DNA of 45,823 bases, taken from the NCBI GenBank assembly GCA_020629115.1, contig JAHDDY010000016.1, forward strand, positions 1 to 45,823. Direction: 5' to 3'. The DNA comes from Paracoccaceae bacterium. GTDB taxonomy: Bacteria > Pseudomonadota > Alphaproteobacteria > Rhodobacterales > Rhodobacteraceae. The position numbers and the translations under genes were made by a program. Of the stretch, positions 1 to 7,497 are shown piece after piece; the first letter of the stretch is position 1; each line of letters begins with the position of its first letter. Under the pieces are notes generated by a model. The model was not told the DNA's origin, did not search any database, and saw only the letters and a list, made by a program, of their open reading frames with translations.

Positions 1-9
1 CGGTCCACC

Positions 10-399
10 CTAGCTCAGGGGCGCGCCGGTGCAGTCGAAGGCGCCGTCCACGATCCGGTCGAACTCGACGCGGAAGCCGTCCGAGGACAGGGCGTAATGC
101 GCCCCGTCCGCCGTCTCGAAGACCGTCCAGCAGGAGACGTCGTCGTAGCGGAAGCACAGGTAGTCGCCGATGCTGCGCCACGTCCCCTCCTGGCACTGCC
201 CGAGCGTGTCGCGCCAGATGACCCGCCTGTCCGGGTGGTACGCCTCCGAGCCGTAATAGTCCCCGTCCGCGCTGAAATGCGCTGTCCGCCCGTCCATCAG
301 ATCGAGGAAGGCCTGCGTATCCAGCGGCACGTCCTCCCCGGCCCCTGCGGGCGGAGCGAGCGTCAGGGCGAGAGCGAGGCCAGTTGCTGCGGTGCGCAT
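10..399 (-). CDS. Small secreted four-cysteine protein (paralogue A)
   Basis: A 129-residue protein with an N-terminal signal peptide (hydrophobic to about residue 20, cleavage near AGA-GE) and therefore probably periplasmic. The mature part has four cysteines (C69, C82, C90, C123), enough for two disulfides, and a core with the pattern C-x(2)-G-x-W, then LC, then CW, then ADG and SDG. The same pattern recurs in the gene directly upstream, so the two are paralogues. I know similar hypothetical proteins from Rhodobacterales but no function for them. The start at 399 was chosen because the signal peptide begins there; longer in-frame extensions have out-of-frame-like composition. Its first 37 nt overlap the end of the upstream gene, so the pair is probably translated together. 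Confidence 0.8.
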   Translation of the reverse strand: MRTAATGLALALTLAPPAGAGEDVPLDTQAFLDLMDGRTAHFSADGDYYGSEAYHPDRRVIWRDTLGQCQEGTWRSIGDYLCFRYDDVSCWTVFETADGAHYALSSDGFRVEFDRIVDGAFDCTGAPLS

Positions 400-836
400 C
401 CGACGGGTTCCTCCGAGACACGGTCGATGAAGACGGACGGCCCCGAGCCGGGCGTGCCGTCGGAATTGAGGGGCGCGTGCCGGTACCCGTCCGCATCCTC
501 CACGACGTTCCAGCAGCCGTAGCGCAACGCGCCGTAGTAGTAGCACAGCACCTCCCCCCGGGCGACCCAGATGCCGTGCATGCAGGTGCCGTCCGGCAGG
601 CGCCATGTCGCGCGGCCGTCGCCATGGTGCTGCTCCTCCCCGCGGGGCAGACCCATGAGCGTGTAGTGGAATGTCTTCCCGGTGGTGAAGGCGCGGATCT
701 CCGCCTCGTCCAGCACGCGCTCCGCCCCCGCCTCGCCCTCGACCGACACCCGCACCGTCCCCGGCGCGGCGGCGAGCGCGGCTCCGGCGGTCGCCGCCGC
801 GAGGCCAAGGGTCAGAAGGGTCTGGCGGATCGTCAT
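363..836 (-). CDS. Small secreted four-cysteine protein (paralogue B)
   Basis: A 157-residue protein with a clear signal peptide (MTIRQTLLTLGLAAATAGAA, cleavage about residue 23). The mature domain has C85, C98, C108 and C147 and repeats the signature of the downstream paralogue: C-x(2)-G-x-W, LC followed by aromatic residues, a CW pair, then ADG and SDG. The only clear length difference in the core is two extra residues between the second and third cysteines. Probably a periplasmic disulfide-bonded protein; function unknown. It overlaps the downstream paralogue by 37 nt in another frame. The start at 836 is fixed by the signal peptide. It is divergent from the glutathione S-transferase gene across about 130 nt. 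Confidence 0.8.
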   Translation of the reverse strand: MTIRQTLLTLGLAAATAGAALAAAPGTVRVSVEGEAGAERVLDEAEIRAFTTGKTFHYTLMGLPRGEEQHHGDGRATWRLPDGTCMHGIWVARGEVLCYYYGALRYGCWNVVEDADGYRHAPLNSDGTPGSGPSVFIDRVSEEPVGCAPQQLASLSP

Positions 837-966
837 GGGCTCTCCCGCTCCGGTCCCGCCATGGTGGCACGGGAGGGTGGTCCCTGTCCACGCGCATCGG
901 GCGTGGCGGCGGGCGGGCGGCGCGCTATGTAGCGCGGGGTCCGCGCAACCGTCAGGAGGCCCCGCC

Positions 967-1578
967 ATGAAACTCGTCTGGAGCGCCGCGTCGCCCTTCG
1001 CCCGCAAGGTCATGGTCGTGGCCCACGAACTCGGCCTCGCCGACCGGATCGAGACCGTCTCCGGCACCGGCACCCCCGTCGCCCCGGCAGAGGCGACGCG
1101 CCGGCACAACCCGCTCGCCAAGCTGCCCAGCCTCGTGCGCGAGGACGGCCCGCCCCTCTACGACAGCGCGGTCATCTGCCAGTACCTGACCAGCCTCGCC
1201 CCCGGCCAGACGCTGCTGCCCGAGGCGGGCGAGGCGCGGTGGTCGGTGCTGACGCTGGAGGCGCTGGGCGACGGCATCTGCGACTCGGCGGTCGTCACGC
1301 GCTACGAGATCGCCCTGCGCGAGGAGGGCATGCGCTCGCAGGCGTGGATGGACAGCCAGATGGCCAAGGTGGATGGCGGTCTCGACGCTTTGGAGGCGGG
1401 CGGGTCCGGCACGCTGGGCGAGGCGTTCACGCTGGGTCATGCGGCGGTCGGCTGCGCTCTCGGCTATCTCGATTTCCGCTTTGCGGAGAAGGACTGGCGC
1501 GCGGGACGCCCCGCCCTCTCGGCATGGTACGACACCTTCGTCGCCCGCCCGTCCGCCAGCGCGACGGCTCCGGCATGA
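967..1578 (+). CDS. Glutathione S-transferase family protein
   Basis: A 203-residue protein with an N-terminal thioredoxin-like GST domain: the MKLVWSAASPFARKV segment puts S9-P10 at the usual catalytic/cis-Pro start, followed by the NPLAKLPSLV loop and the glutathione-binding DSAVICQYL motif near residues 74-82. The rest is the all-helical C-terminal domain. Such proteins conjugate or reduce electrophiles with glutathione in the cytosol; the substrate cannot be read from the sequence. A strong AGGAGG ribosome-binding site about 9 nt upstream supports the ATG at 967. Its stop overlaps the start of the next small gene (ATGA), implying translational coupling. Confidence 0.9.
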   Translation: MKLVWSAASPFARKVMVVAHELGLADRIETVSGTGTPVAPAEATRRHNPLAKLPSLVREDGPPLYDSAVICQYLTSLAPGQTLLPEAGEARWSVLTLEALGDGICDSAVVTRYEIALREEGMRSQAWMDSQMAKVDGGLDALEAGGSGTLGEAFTLGHAAVGCALGYLDFRFAEKDWRAGRPALSAWYDTFVARPSASATAPA

Positions 1579-1856
1579 CGGCCCCGACCCGCCTGATGGC
1601 CGACCGCAGCGCGGAAGCCGCCGAGCGCACCGGCGCGCATCTCACGGCCGCCATCCGCGCCATCGACGCGGCGTTCGGCGAGGGGCACGCGGCGGCCAAC
1701 CCGGCCCTCGTCGCCGCCTTTCTGCAATCGGCCTCGCTGGAGAGCGTGATCCTGTCGGGCGAATCGGTGGCGACGCTGCTGGACGGGCGGGCGGAGCGGT
1801 CGGTGAACCAGGTGTGCAGTTCGATGGAAAGCCTGCGCCCGCGCATCTTCGGTTGA
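1575..1856 (+). CDS. Small helical hypothetical protein
   Basis: A 93-residue protein that starts inside the stop codon of the GST gene (ATGA overlap) and ends 6 nt before arfB, so it belongs to the same transcript. It looks mostly alpha-helical (long Ala/Glu/Leu-rich stretches, no cysteine pattern, no signal peptide or membrane segment) and is probably cytosolic. I do not recognise the family. The tight coupling on both sides and normal codon use argue that it is a real gene. Confidence 0.7.
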   Translation: MTAPTRLMADRSAEAAERTGAHLTAAIRAIDAAFGEGHAAANPALVAAFLQSASLESVILSGESVATLLDGRAERSVNQVCSSMESLRPRIFG

Positions 1857-1862
1857 ACCCCG

Positions 1863-2279
1863 ATGATCCGCATCTCCCCGCATATCAGCCTCGACGAGAG
1901 CGAGATCGAGGAGCGGTTCGTCCGCGCCTCCGGTCCCGGCGGGCAGAACGTCAACAAGGTGGCGAGCGCCGTGCAGCTGCGCTTCGACGCCGCCGCCTCG
2001 CCCAGCCTCTCCGATGCCGTGAAGCGCCGCCTGCGCCGGGTCGCGGGCAGCCGGATGACCGAGGCGGGCGAGATCGTCATCCACGCCGACCGCCACCGCA
2101 CCCAGTCCCGCAACCGCGACGACGCCCTCGACCGCCTCATCGACATGATCCGCGAGGCCGAGCACGTGCCGAAGCGGCGCATCCCCACGCGCCCGACCCT
2201 CGGCTCGAAGAAACGCCGCCTGGAAGGCAAGGCCAAGCGCGGCGCGATAAAGGCGGCGCGCCAGAAACCGCCGGTATAG
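1863..2279 (+). CDS. arfB: Ribosome-rescue peptidyl-tRNA hydrolase ArfB
   Basis: A 138-residue RF-1-like protein with the class I release-factor GGQ motif at residues 26-28 (context SGPGGQNVNK) and a basic C-terminal tail (KKRRLEGKAKRGAIKAARQK). This is the layout of ArfB/YaeJ: the catalytic domain hydrolyses peptidyl-tRNA on ribosomes stalled at mRNA ends while the basic tail sits in the empty mRNA channel. It lacks the codon-recognition domains of RF1/RF2, and its length matches the ArfB family. It is the last gene of the GST-hypothetical-arfB run and is followed by a palindromic terminator-like element. Confidence 0.93.
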   Translation: MIRISPHISLDESEIEERFVRASGPGGQNVNKVASAVQLRFDAAASPSLSDAVKRRLRRVAGSRMTEAGEIVIHADRHRTQSRNRDDALDRLIDMIREAEHVPKRRIPTRPTLGSKKRRLEGKAKRGAIKAARQKPPV

Positions 2280-2289
2280 GAACGCCTCC

Positions 2290-2361
2290 GCCCCGGACCT
2301 GATCCGGGGCCTCTCGCAACGGAGCGCTTCGTTCGAAAAGGCCCCGTATCAAGTGCGGGGC
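2290..2361. repeat. Bipartite palindromic element, copy 1
   Basis: Two palindromes of 21 bp, 2290-2310 (arms GCCCCGGA / TCCGGGGC) and 2341-2361 (arms GCCCCG / CGGGGC), separated by exactly 30 nt that contain GGAGCGC and CGAAAAG. The same geometry and related spacer recur at 16675-16772 and 37321-37392 and, less exactly, at 33653-33724. It lies between the convergent ends of arfB and the YgiB-like gene. Confidence 0.8.
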
Positions 2362-2371
2362 AGCGTTTTTC
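2341..2371 (+). terminator. Probable intrinsic terminator after arfB
   Basis: The second palindrome of the element (GCCCCG / CGGGGC stem) is followed on the plus strand by AGCGTTTTTCC, a short T-run, as expected for rho-independent termination. On the minus strand the same stem is preceded by CGAAAAG and gives CTTTTCG, so it could work in both directions for the convergent genes. Confidence 0.6.
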
Positions 2372-2372
2372 C

Positions 2373-2966
2373 TCACCCCCCCAGCGAACGACGCGCCGTC
2401 GAGGTCGGCGTGCGGCCGAAGCCGCCGCGCGAGGCGACCATGGCCCGCGTCATGGGCGCGCGGCCCTGCGTCACGGGCGGGCGGGAGAACTGGCGCGGGC
2501 TGAGGCTCGCCCGTCCAGCATTGCCGCCGAACACGCTCGTCCCCGCCGCGTTGGTGAAGCGCCCGTTGGCCGTGCGGTACATCGGCTGCGCGGCGGCCAT
2601 CCCGGCGGTGCGGCCCATCATGGACCCCATCAGGTAGCCCGCGAGCAGCGGCATGAACACGCCGCCCGACCCGCCCTGCGCCACCATCTCCTCCTCCGAC
2701 CCGCAGGCCCCGGCCCCGTGCTGCTCCTCGCAGACGGCGAGGCTGTCGTAGCGGGGGGCCGCCTCGACGTGCAGCTCCTGCGCCTCGGCCACCGCGATCC
2801 GGCACTGGCTCTCGTCGAACAGGCCGCCCCGGTCGGCGGCGTCGAGGCAAGCCTGGAGGCTGGGATAGGCCTGCGCCTCGACGTCGGCCTCCTGCTGGCA
2901 TCCAGCCAGCGTGAAGGCGGTAGCGCCCAGGATGGTCAGGGCGACGTGCTTCGAACGGGGTCTCAT
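2373..2966 (-). CDS. ygiB: DUF1190 (YgiB-like) lipoprotein
   Basis: A 197-residue lipoprotein: signal peptide with lipobox LAGC, so C23 is the predicted lipidated cysteine. The mature part has the paired-cysteine segments and the C-terminal Gly/Arg/Ser-rich low-complexity tail typical of the YgiB/DUF1190 family (in E. coli, the neighbour of ygiC). It follows the YgiC-like synthetase by 25 nt on the same strand, the conserved ygiC-ygiB arrangement in inverted order. The role of the family is not settled; an envelope location follows from the lipobox. The start at 2966 is set by the signal peptide. Confidence 0.82.
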   Translation of the reverse strand: MRPRSKHVALTILGATAFTLAGCQQEADVEAQAYPSLQACLDAADRGGLFDESQCRIAVAEAQELHVEAAPRYDSLAVCEEQHGAGACGSEEEMVAQGGSGGVFMPLLAGYLMGSMMGRTAGMAAAQPMYRTANGRFTNAAGTSVFGGNAGRASLSPRQFSRPPVTQGRAPMTRAMVASRGGFGRTPTSTARRSLGG

Positions 2967-2991
2967 CGGGTCGTCTCCTCGGTGCGGATGG

Positions 2992-4221
2992 TCATCGGTC
3001 TCGGATGAAATGCGGCTTGAAGCGGGAAAGATCCTGCGTGATTCGGGCGCGGTCCTCGCGGATGCCCATCCCGGCGCACTCCGCGCCCACGATCCATGCC
3101 CCGATGACGGGGCGGAACCCGTCGAAGACCGGCAGCGGCGCATAGGCCTGCACGACGCGCGGATGCCCGGCATAGTCGGTATTCGTCGCGGCCTCCGTGA
3201 CCGTGCCCGCCTCGACGATGGCGACCGATGCGCCCTCCCGCGAGAAGACGGGCTTCGTCACGTGCCCCGCGCGCAACGCCCCCTCGGCCCGCCCGAAGGC
3301 ATCCGCCACCGTCGGCGCGGGCGTGCCCCGACCGGCCAGCGCCGCGCCGACATCCGCCTCGAAGAAGGCCGGCAGCAGGTTCGGGTGCCCCTCGAACATC
3401 CGCCACAGCAGCGGCAGCAGCCCCTTGTTCGAGACCACCGCCTTCCAGGCCGGCTCCACGAACAGGCAGTCCGAGCCGCGGATGCGCTCCGCGTAGTCGT
3501 CGCGCAGCAGGTCCTCCCACGGGTAGAGCTTGAACAGCGTGCCGATCACCCGGTCCTCGTGGTCGACGAACTGCCCGTCCGTGCTGAGACCGATCGTCTC
3601 CAGGTCGGTGTAATGCGCGCCGAGGCCCGCCTCCCGCGCCGCCCAGCCCATGCATTCGACGGTCGCGTAATCCTCCGGGTTGCCGCCCATCGCGGTGAAG
3701 TGCAGATCGCTCCCGGCGGCGAACAGGGCGCGGAACCGCGCGACTAACGCTTCGTGGATGCCGTTGAACTGGTCGTCCCCCGGCTCCAGCACCCCCGCTT
3801 CGAGCTGTCCTTCCAGCCAGCTCCACTGGAACGACGCGCTCTCGTAGAGCGAGGTCGGGGTATCCGCGTTGTATTCCAACAGCTTGGCCGGGCCGGTGCC
3901 GTCATAGGCCAGATCGAGGCGGCCGTAGATCTCGGGATGCCCCCGCCGCCAGCTCTCGGCCACGAGGTCGCGATGCGCCTCGGGGATGCACAGCGCCTCC
4001 ATCAGCGCCTCGCTCGCCACGATCTCCGCCACCGCCTCGCGGCACATCGCGTGCAGCGCGGTGGACGGGTCCTCGATATCGTCCTCGATCTGGCGCAGGC
4101 CGAAGCGATAGGCCGAGGTCTCGTCCCAGTACGGCTCCCCGTGCATGTCGGCGAAGGTGAAGCCCGACGCCTCGGCCTCCTCCCGCCAGCCCGGTCGTTC
4201 CGGCAACGGTATCCTGTCCAT
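2992..4221 (-). CDS. ygiC: Glutathionylspermidine synthase-like ATP-grasp protein (YgiC family)
   Basis: A 409-residue protein matching the C-terminal ATP-grasp (amide-synthetase) domain of glutathionylspermidine synthase, as in YgiC/YjfC. Visible landmarks are the LLEYNADTPTSLYESASFQW segment (substrate/ATP-binding region, about residues 115-135), the FVEPAWKAVVSNKGLLPLLW segment, and the C-terminal SREGASVAIVEAG glycine/serine loop followed by GAWIVGAECAGMGIRED. It lacks the N-terminal amidase of the bifunctional enzyme. Family knowledge predicts ATP-dependent peptide-amine ligation; the true substrate of YgiC proteins is unknown. It is upstream of the YgiB-like lipoprotein in the same operon and 5 nt downstream of the oxidoreductase gene, so all three may be co-transcribed. 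Confidence 0.88.
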   Translation of the reverse strand: MDRIPLPERPGWREEAEASGFTFADMHGEPYWDETSAYRFGLRQIEDDIEDPSTALHAMCREAVAEIVASEALMEALCIPEAHRDLVAESWRRGHPEIYGRLDLAYDGTGPAKLLEYNADTPTSLYESASFQWSWLEGQLEAGVLEPGDDQFNGIHEALVARFRALFAAGSDLHFTAMGGNPEDYATVECMGWAAREAGLGAHYTDLETIGLSTDGQFVDHEDRVIGTLFKLYPWEDLLRDDYAERIRGSDCLFVEPAWKAVVSNKGLLPLLWRMFEGHPNLLPAFFEADVGAALAGRGTPAPTVADAFGRAEGALRAGHVTKPVFSREGASVAIVEAGTVTEAATNTDYAGHPRVVQAYAPLPVFDGFRPVIGAWIVGAECAGMGIREDRARITQDLSRFKPHFIRDR

Positions 4222-4226
4222 GGACG

Positions 4227-6527
4227 CTACCGCGCCGCCCTGATCCGCACCGGCGCGCCCTTGTAGGCGGGCGTCTGGGACTTCTCCTCGTGCAGCGAGA
4301 GCGGGACGAGGGGGTTCAGTTCGGGATAGTAGCCCGCGACGCAGCCGTTCGGCAGGTCGAAGGGCGTCACGATGAGGTTGTCCACCTCCCGCGCGATGCC
4401 GTCCTCCGCATCGGAGACGAGGGCGACGCGCTGGCCTTCCGAAAGCCCCTGCCTCCCCATCTCCTCATGATTGATGAGCAGGATGTTGCGCGGTCCCTCC
4501 AGCCCGCGCAGGCGGTCGGAGAAGCCGTAGACGGTCGTGTTGAACTGATCGTTCGAGCGCAGGGTGACGAGCGTCATCCGCCCCTCCACCGGGTCCCGCG
4601 CCAGCGCCGAGAGGACGGTGGGGGCGGTGAAATGGGCCTTGCCGCTCTCGGTCTGCCAGTCGCGCTCGCGCGCCGCGTTGCCGCGCCAGAAGCCGCCCGA
4701 TTTGTCCTTGCGAGCGTTGAAGTCGTGGAAGTCGTCCGGGAAGGTCTCGGCGATGAGATCGCGGATGCGGTCGTAATCGGCGGTCCAGCCGTCCCAGTCG
4801 ACGCGCGGGTTCGGCGGCAGGGTCGCCTTCGCCATGCCCGCCACGATGGCGACCTCGGATTTCAGCTTCGAGCTGGGCGGATTGCCCTTGCCGACGGAGG
4901 CGTAGACGTTCGACAGCGAGCATTCGATGGTGACGGCCTGCGGCCCGCTCTCCTGGATATCCTCGTCCATCCGCCCCAGGCAGGGCAGGATATAGGCCGC
5001 CTTTCCGGGGAACAGATGCGTGCGGTTGAGCTTGGTGGCGACGTTCACCGTCAGGTCGAGGTTCGGCCACGCCTCCTCGATGCGCAGGCTGTCCGGCAGC
5101 GCGCGCACGAGGTTGCCGCCGAGCAGGATCATCGCCTTGACCGACCCGTCGATCACCCCCTCGCTGGCATGGACGGCGTTCAGACCCTCCTCGCGCGGGG
5201 CGGTGAAGCCGAACTGCGTCTCCATACGGTCGAGCGGCACGAGCTTGGGCTTCTCCGCGATGCCGACCGTGCGCTGACCCTGCACGTTCGAATGCCCGCG
5301 CACGGGGGAGATGCCGGTCCCCTTGCGCCCGATATGGCCGCGCAGGAGTAGCAGGTTCACCAGCATGCCGAGATTCTGCCACCCGTGGACATGCTGCGTC
5401 AGGCCCATGCCGTAGATGCAGATGACCCGTCCGGCGCGCAGGTACACGTCCGCCGCCGCCTCGATCATCTCCCGCGTCAGGCCGCAGGTGGCGAGGATGT
5501 CGGGCCATTCGACGGCGTCGATGGCCGCGCGCATGGCCTCGAAATCCTTGGTGTGTTCGGCGATGAACGCATGGTCGAGCACCGTGCCGGGGGCCGCGTC
5601 CTCGGCGGCGAGGATCAGCTTGAGCATCCCCGCCACCGCCGCGATATCCCCGCCCGGCTTCACCTGGAAGTAGTGCTTCGAGACGGGGGACGGCTTGCCC
5701 ACGGTCATCTGCACGGGGCTTTGCGGATCGACGAACTCGATCAGGCCCTTCTCGCGCACGGGGTTGAACGTCACGATCTCGCAACCGCGCTCGGCGGCCT
5801 GGGCGAGGGGGCGCAGGAAGCGCGGGCTATTCGAGCCGGTATTCTGCCCGAAGAAGAAGATCGCGTCGGCGTGGTCGAAATCCTCCATCACGCAGGTGCC
5901 GACGGGCGAACCGATCAACTCGTTGAGACCCACGGAGGTCGTCTCGTGGCACATGTTCGAGGATTGGGGCAGGTTGTTGTGCCCGTAGAGCCGGGCGAAG
6001 AGCTGGTAGAGATACGACGCCTCCAGCCCCGCATGGCCCGAGGAGTAGAACACCGCCTCCTTCGGCTGCATCGCGTTCAGTGCCGCGCCGATCTCCGCGA
6101 AGGCGGTCTCCCATTCGACGGGGAGATAGCGGTCGCGCGTCGCGTCGTATCGCATAGGATGGACCAGCCGCCCGGCCTTCTCCAGCTCGTGATCCGATTT
6201 CGCGCGCAGGGCCGAGACGGTGTTCTCCACGAAGAAGTCGAGGTCGGCCCGGTCGCCCGTCATCTCCCAGAACGTCGCCTTCGCCCCGTTCTCGCAGATC
6301 TCCAGCGGATGGGGCTTGGCGGGCTTGGTCCAGGCGCAGGCGGTGCACATCACCCCGCCGGGCTTATTCAGCCGCCGTAGCGCCTCGACGGCCTCCGGGT
6401 TCGGGTCCTTGCCGAACAGGCGCATCGTTCCCTTGAGCGAGCCCCAGCCGCCGCTCGCGCCGTCGTATTCCGGCGTGCCGGGGTCCTGGGTGGCGGCGCG
6501 ATGGGCGCCGGTATCGTCTTGGGCCAT
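4227..6527 (-). CDS. FdhF/YdeP-family molybdopterin oxidoreductase
   Basis: A 766-residue molybdopterin (bis-MGD) oxidoreductase. The N-terminal region has C61-x2-C64-x13-C78 in the context CTACAW...EICENGAKA, and the MGD-binding core contains SSNMCHETTSVGLNELIG, both hallmarks of the YdeP branch rather than true formate dehydrogenases; the C-terminal molydopterin dinucleotide domain starts near RMTLVTLRSNDQFNTTVYG. I see only three N-terminal cysteines in the cluster region, so a four-cysteine [4Fe-4S] site is not evident. Start 6527 is supported by GGAGAC 8 nt upstream. It is divergent from fdhD across 176 nt, consistent with FdhD supplying sulfur to its cofactor. No quinone, cytochrome or NADH-linked partner subunit is adjacent; the substrate is unknown. 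Confidence 0.9.
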   Translation of the reverse strand: MAQDDTGAHRAATQDPGTPEYDGASGGWGSLKGTMRLFGKDPNPEAVEALRRLNKPGGVMCTACAWTKPAKPHPLEICENGAKATFWEMTGDRADLDFFVENTVSALRAKSDHELEKAGRLVHPMRYDATRDRYLPVEWETAFAEIGAALNAMQPKEAVFYSSGHAGLEASYLYQLFARLYGHNNLPQSSNMCHETTSVGLNELIGSPVGTCVMEDFDHADAIFFFGQNTGSNSPRFLRPLAQAAERGCEIVTFNPVREKGLIEFVDPQSPVQMTVGKPSPVSKHYFQVKPGGDIAAVAGMLKLILAAEDAAPGTVLDHAFIAEHTKDFEAMRAAIDAVEWPDILATCGLTREMIEAAADVYLRAGRVICIYGMGLTQHVHGWQNLGMLVNLLLLRGHIGRKGTGISPVRGHSNVQGQRTVGIAEKPKLVPLDRMETQFGFTAPREEGLNAVHASEGVIDGSVKAMILLGGNLVRALPDSLRIEEAWPNLDLTVNVATKLNRTHLFPGKAAYILPCLGRMDEDIQESGPQAVTIECSLSNVYASVGKGNPPSSKLKSEVAIVAGMAKATLPPNPRVDWDGWTADYDRIRDLIAETFPDDFHDFNARKDKSGGFWRGNAARERDWQTESGKAHFTAPTVLSALARDPVEGRMTLVTLRSNDQFNTTVYGFSDRLRGLEGPRNILLINHEEMGRQGLSEGQRVALVSDAEDGIAREVDNLIVTPFDLPNGCVAGYYPELNPLVPLSLHEEKSQTPAYKGAPVRIRAAR

Positions 6528-6703
6528 GGGCGGGGTCTCCTGTCGCGGCGACGACGAAAGCGCGATGGGCGCTCGACGCCGGGACCGTGCGACATAGATC
6601 AGCAACCGGACGCGACAAGACGAGCGTCAGTAAAGAACGGGCGGCGCCAAGATATCGCGGCGGGCCTCGTCCGTACTAAAATGGGTTTATTTGCGAGGAT
6701 GCC

Positions 6704-7465
6704 ATGGCTGTCGCTGCTCCGATCCCCGGCCTCACCGTCCCATCGCTCGCGGCCCTGCACGGGTCGGCCATGCCGGTCGAGATGCCCGTCGCCATCGAGG
6801 TGAACGGCATCGGCCTGGCCGTGATGATGGCCAGCCCGGACGATCTGGAGGACTACGCCATCGGCTTCGCCCGGACCGAGGGCGTGCTGCAGCGGATCGA
6901 GGACCTGCGCGACGTGACGCTGCACCGGCACCCCGTCGGCTGGATCGCGCGGATGCGGGTGCGCGGCGATGCGGCCCGGACGGCGCAGGCGCGGGGCCGC
7001 GCGCGGATCACCGAGAGCGCCTGCGGCCTGTGCGGGCTGGAGACGCTCGAAGCCCTCGCCGCGCCCATCGCGAAGACGCCCCGCCCCCTCGCCCTGACCG
7101 CCGCCGCTCTGGACGACGCGCGCGAAGCATTGCGGCATCGTCCGACGGGCGGGCGGGGAATGCATGCGGCGGCGCTGTGCACCGCCCGCGGCGAGATCGT
7201 GACGGTGCGCGCCGACGTGGGCCGGCACAACGCGCTCGACAAGCTGATCGGGGCGGAGATGGCGGCGGGGACGGACTTCACCGCCCATTTCGCGCTGATG
7301 ACCTCGCGCCTGTCCTTCGAACTGGTCGAGAAGGCGGCGACGGTGGGCCTCGGCGCGCTGGCCGCCCTCGGCTCGCCCACGTCGATGGCCCTCGACCGCG
7401 CCGCCCGCGCGGGGCTGCCCCTCCATGCGAATATCGGGCGCGGAGGCACCGTCGGGCGGGCCTGA
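6704..7465 (+). CDS. fdhD: Formate dehydrogenase accessory sulfurtransferase FdhD
   Basis: A 253-residue FdhD protein. The catalytic CxxC motif is C107-G-L-C110 (context ESACGLCGLE), which in E. coli FdhD passes sulfur from IscS to the Mo-bisMGD cofactor. Other family landmarks are YAIGFARTEG (about 51-60), VRADVGRHNALDKLIG, and MTSRLSFELVEKAA. It is divergent from the YdeP-type oxidoreductase, its likely client, with a shared promoter region. GCGAGGA about 4 nt before the ATG is a modest ribosome-binding site. It ends 32 nt before the convergent aminopeptidase gene. Confidence 0.94.
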   Translation: MAVAAPIPGLTVPSLAALHGSAMPVEMPVAIEVNGIGLAVMMASPDDLEDYAIGFARTEGVLQRIEDLRDVTLHRHPVGWIARMRVRGDAARTAQARGRARITESACGLCGLETLEALAAPIAKTPRPLALTAAALDDAREALRHRPTGGRGMHAAALCTARGEIVTVRADVGRHNALDKLIGAEMAAGTDFTAHFALMTSRLSFELVEKAATVGLGALAALGSPTSMALDRAARAGLPLHANIGRGGTVGRA

Positions 7466-7469
7466 ACCC

Positions 7470-7495
7470 GGCGGTTCCCGGGCGCCCCAACCGCC
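7470..7495. terminator. Hairpin between convergent fdhD and aminopeptidase genes
   Basis: Inverted repeat GGCGGTT / AACCGCC (7 bp stem, 12 nt loop) fills the 32 nt gap between the two convergent stop codons. There is no T-run on either side, so it may slow or stop transcription from both directions without being a classical intrinsic terminator. Confidence 0.4.
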
Positions 7496-7497
7496 AG

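Noticed and set aside
2290-2361. Peptide-like translation of the bipartite element (RGLFERSAPLREAPDQVRG type)
   Set aside because: The same peptide appears from several copies because the element itself is translated in shadow frames. It is a by-product of the repeat, not a protein family here.
4227-6527. Selenocysteine in the FdhF-like enzyme
   Set aside because: The frame is open without an internal TGA, and the family branch (YdeP) does not use it.
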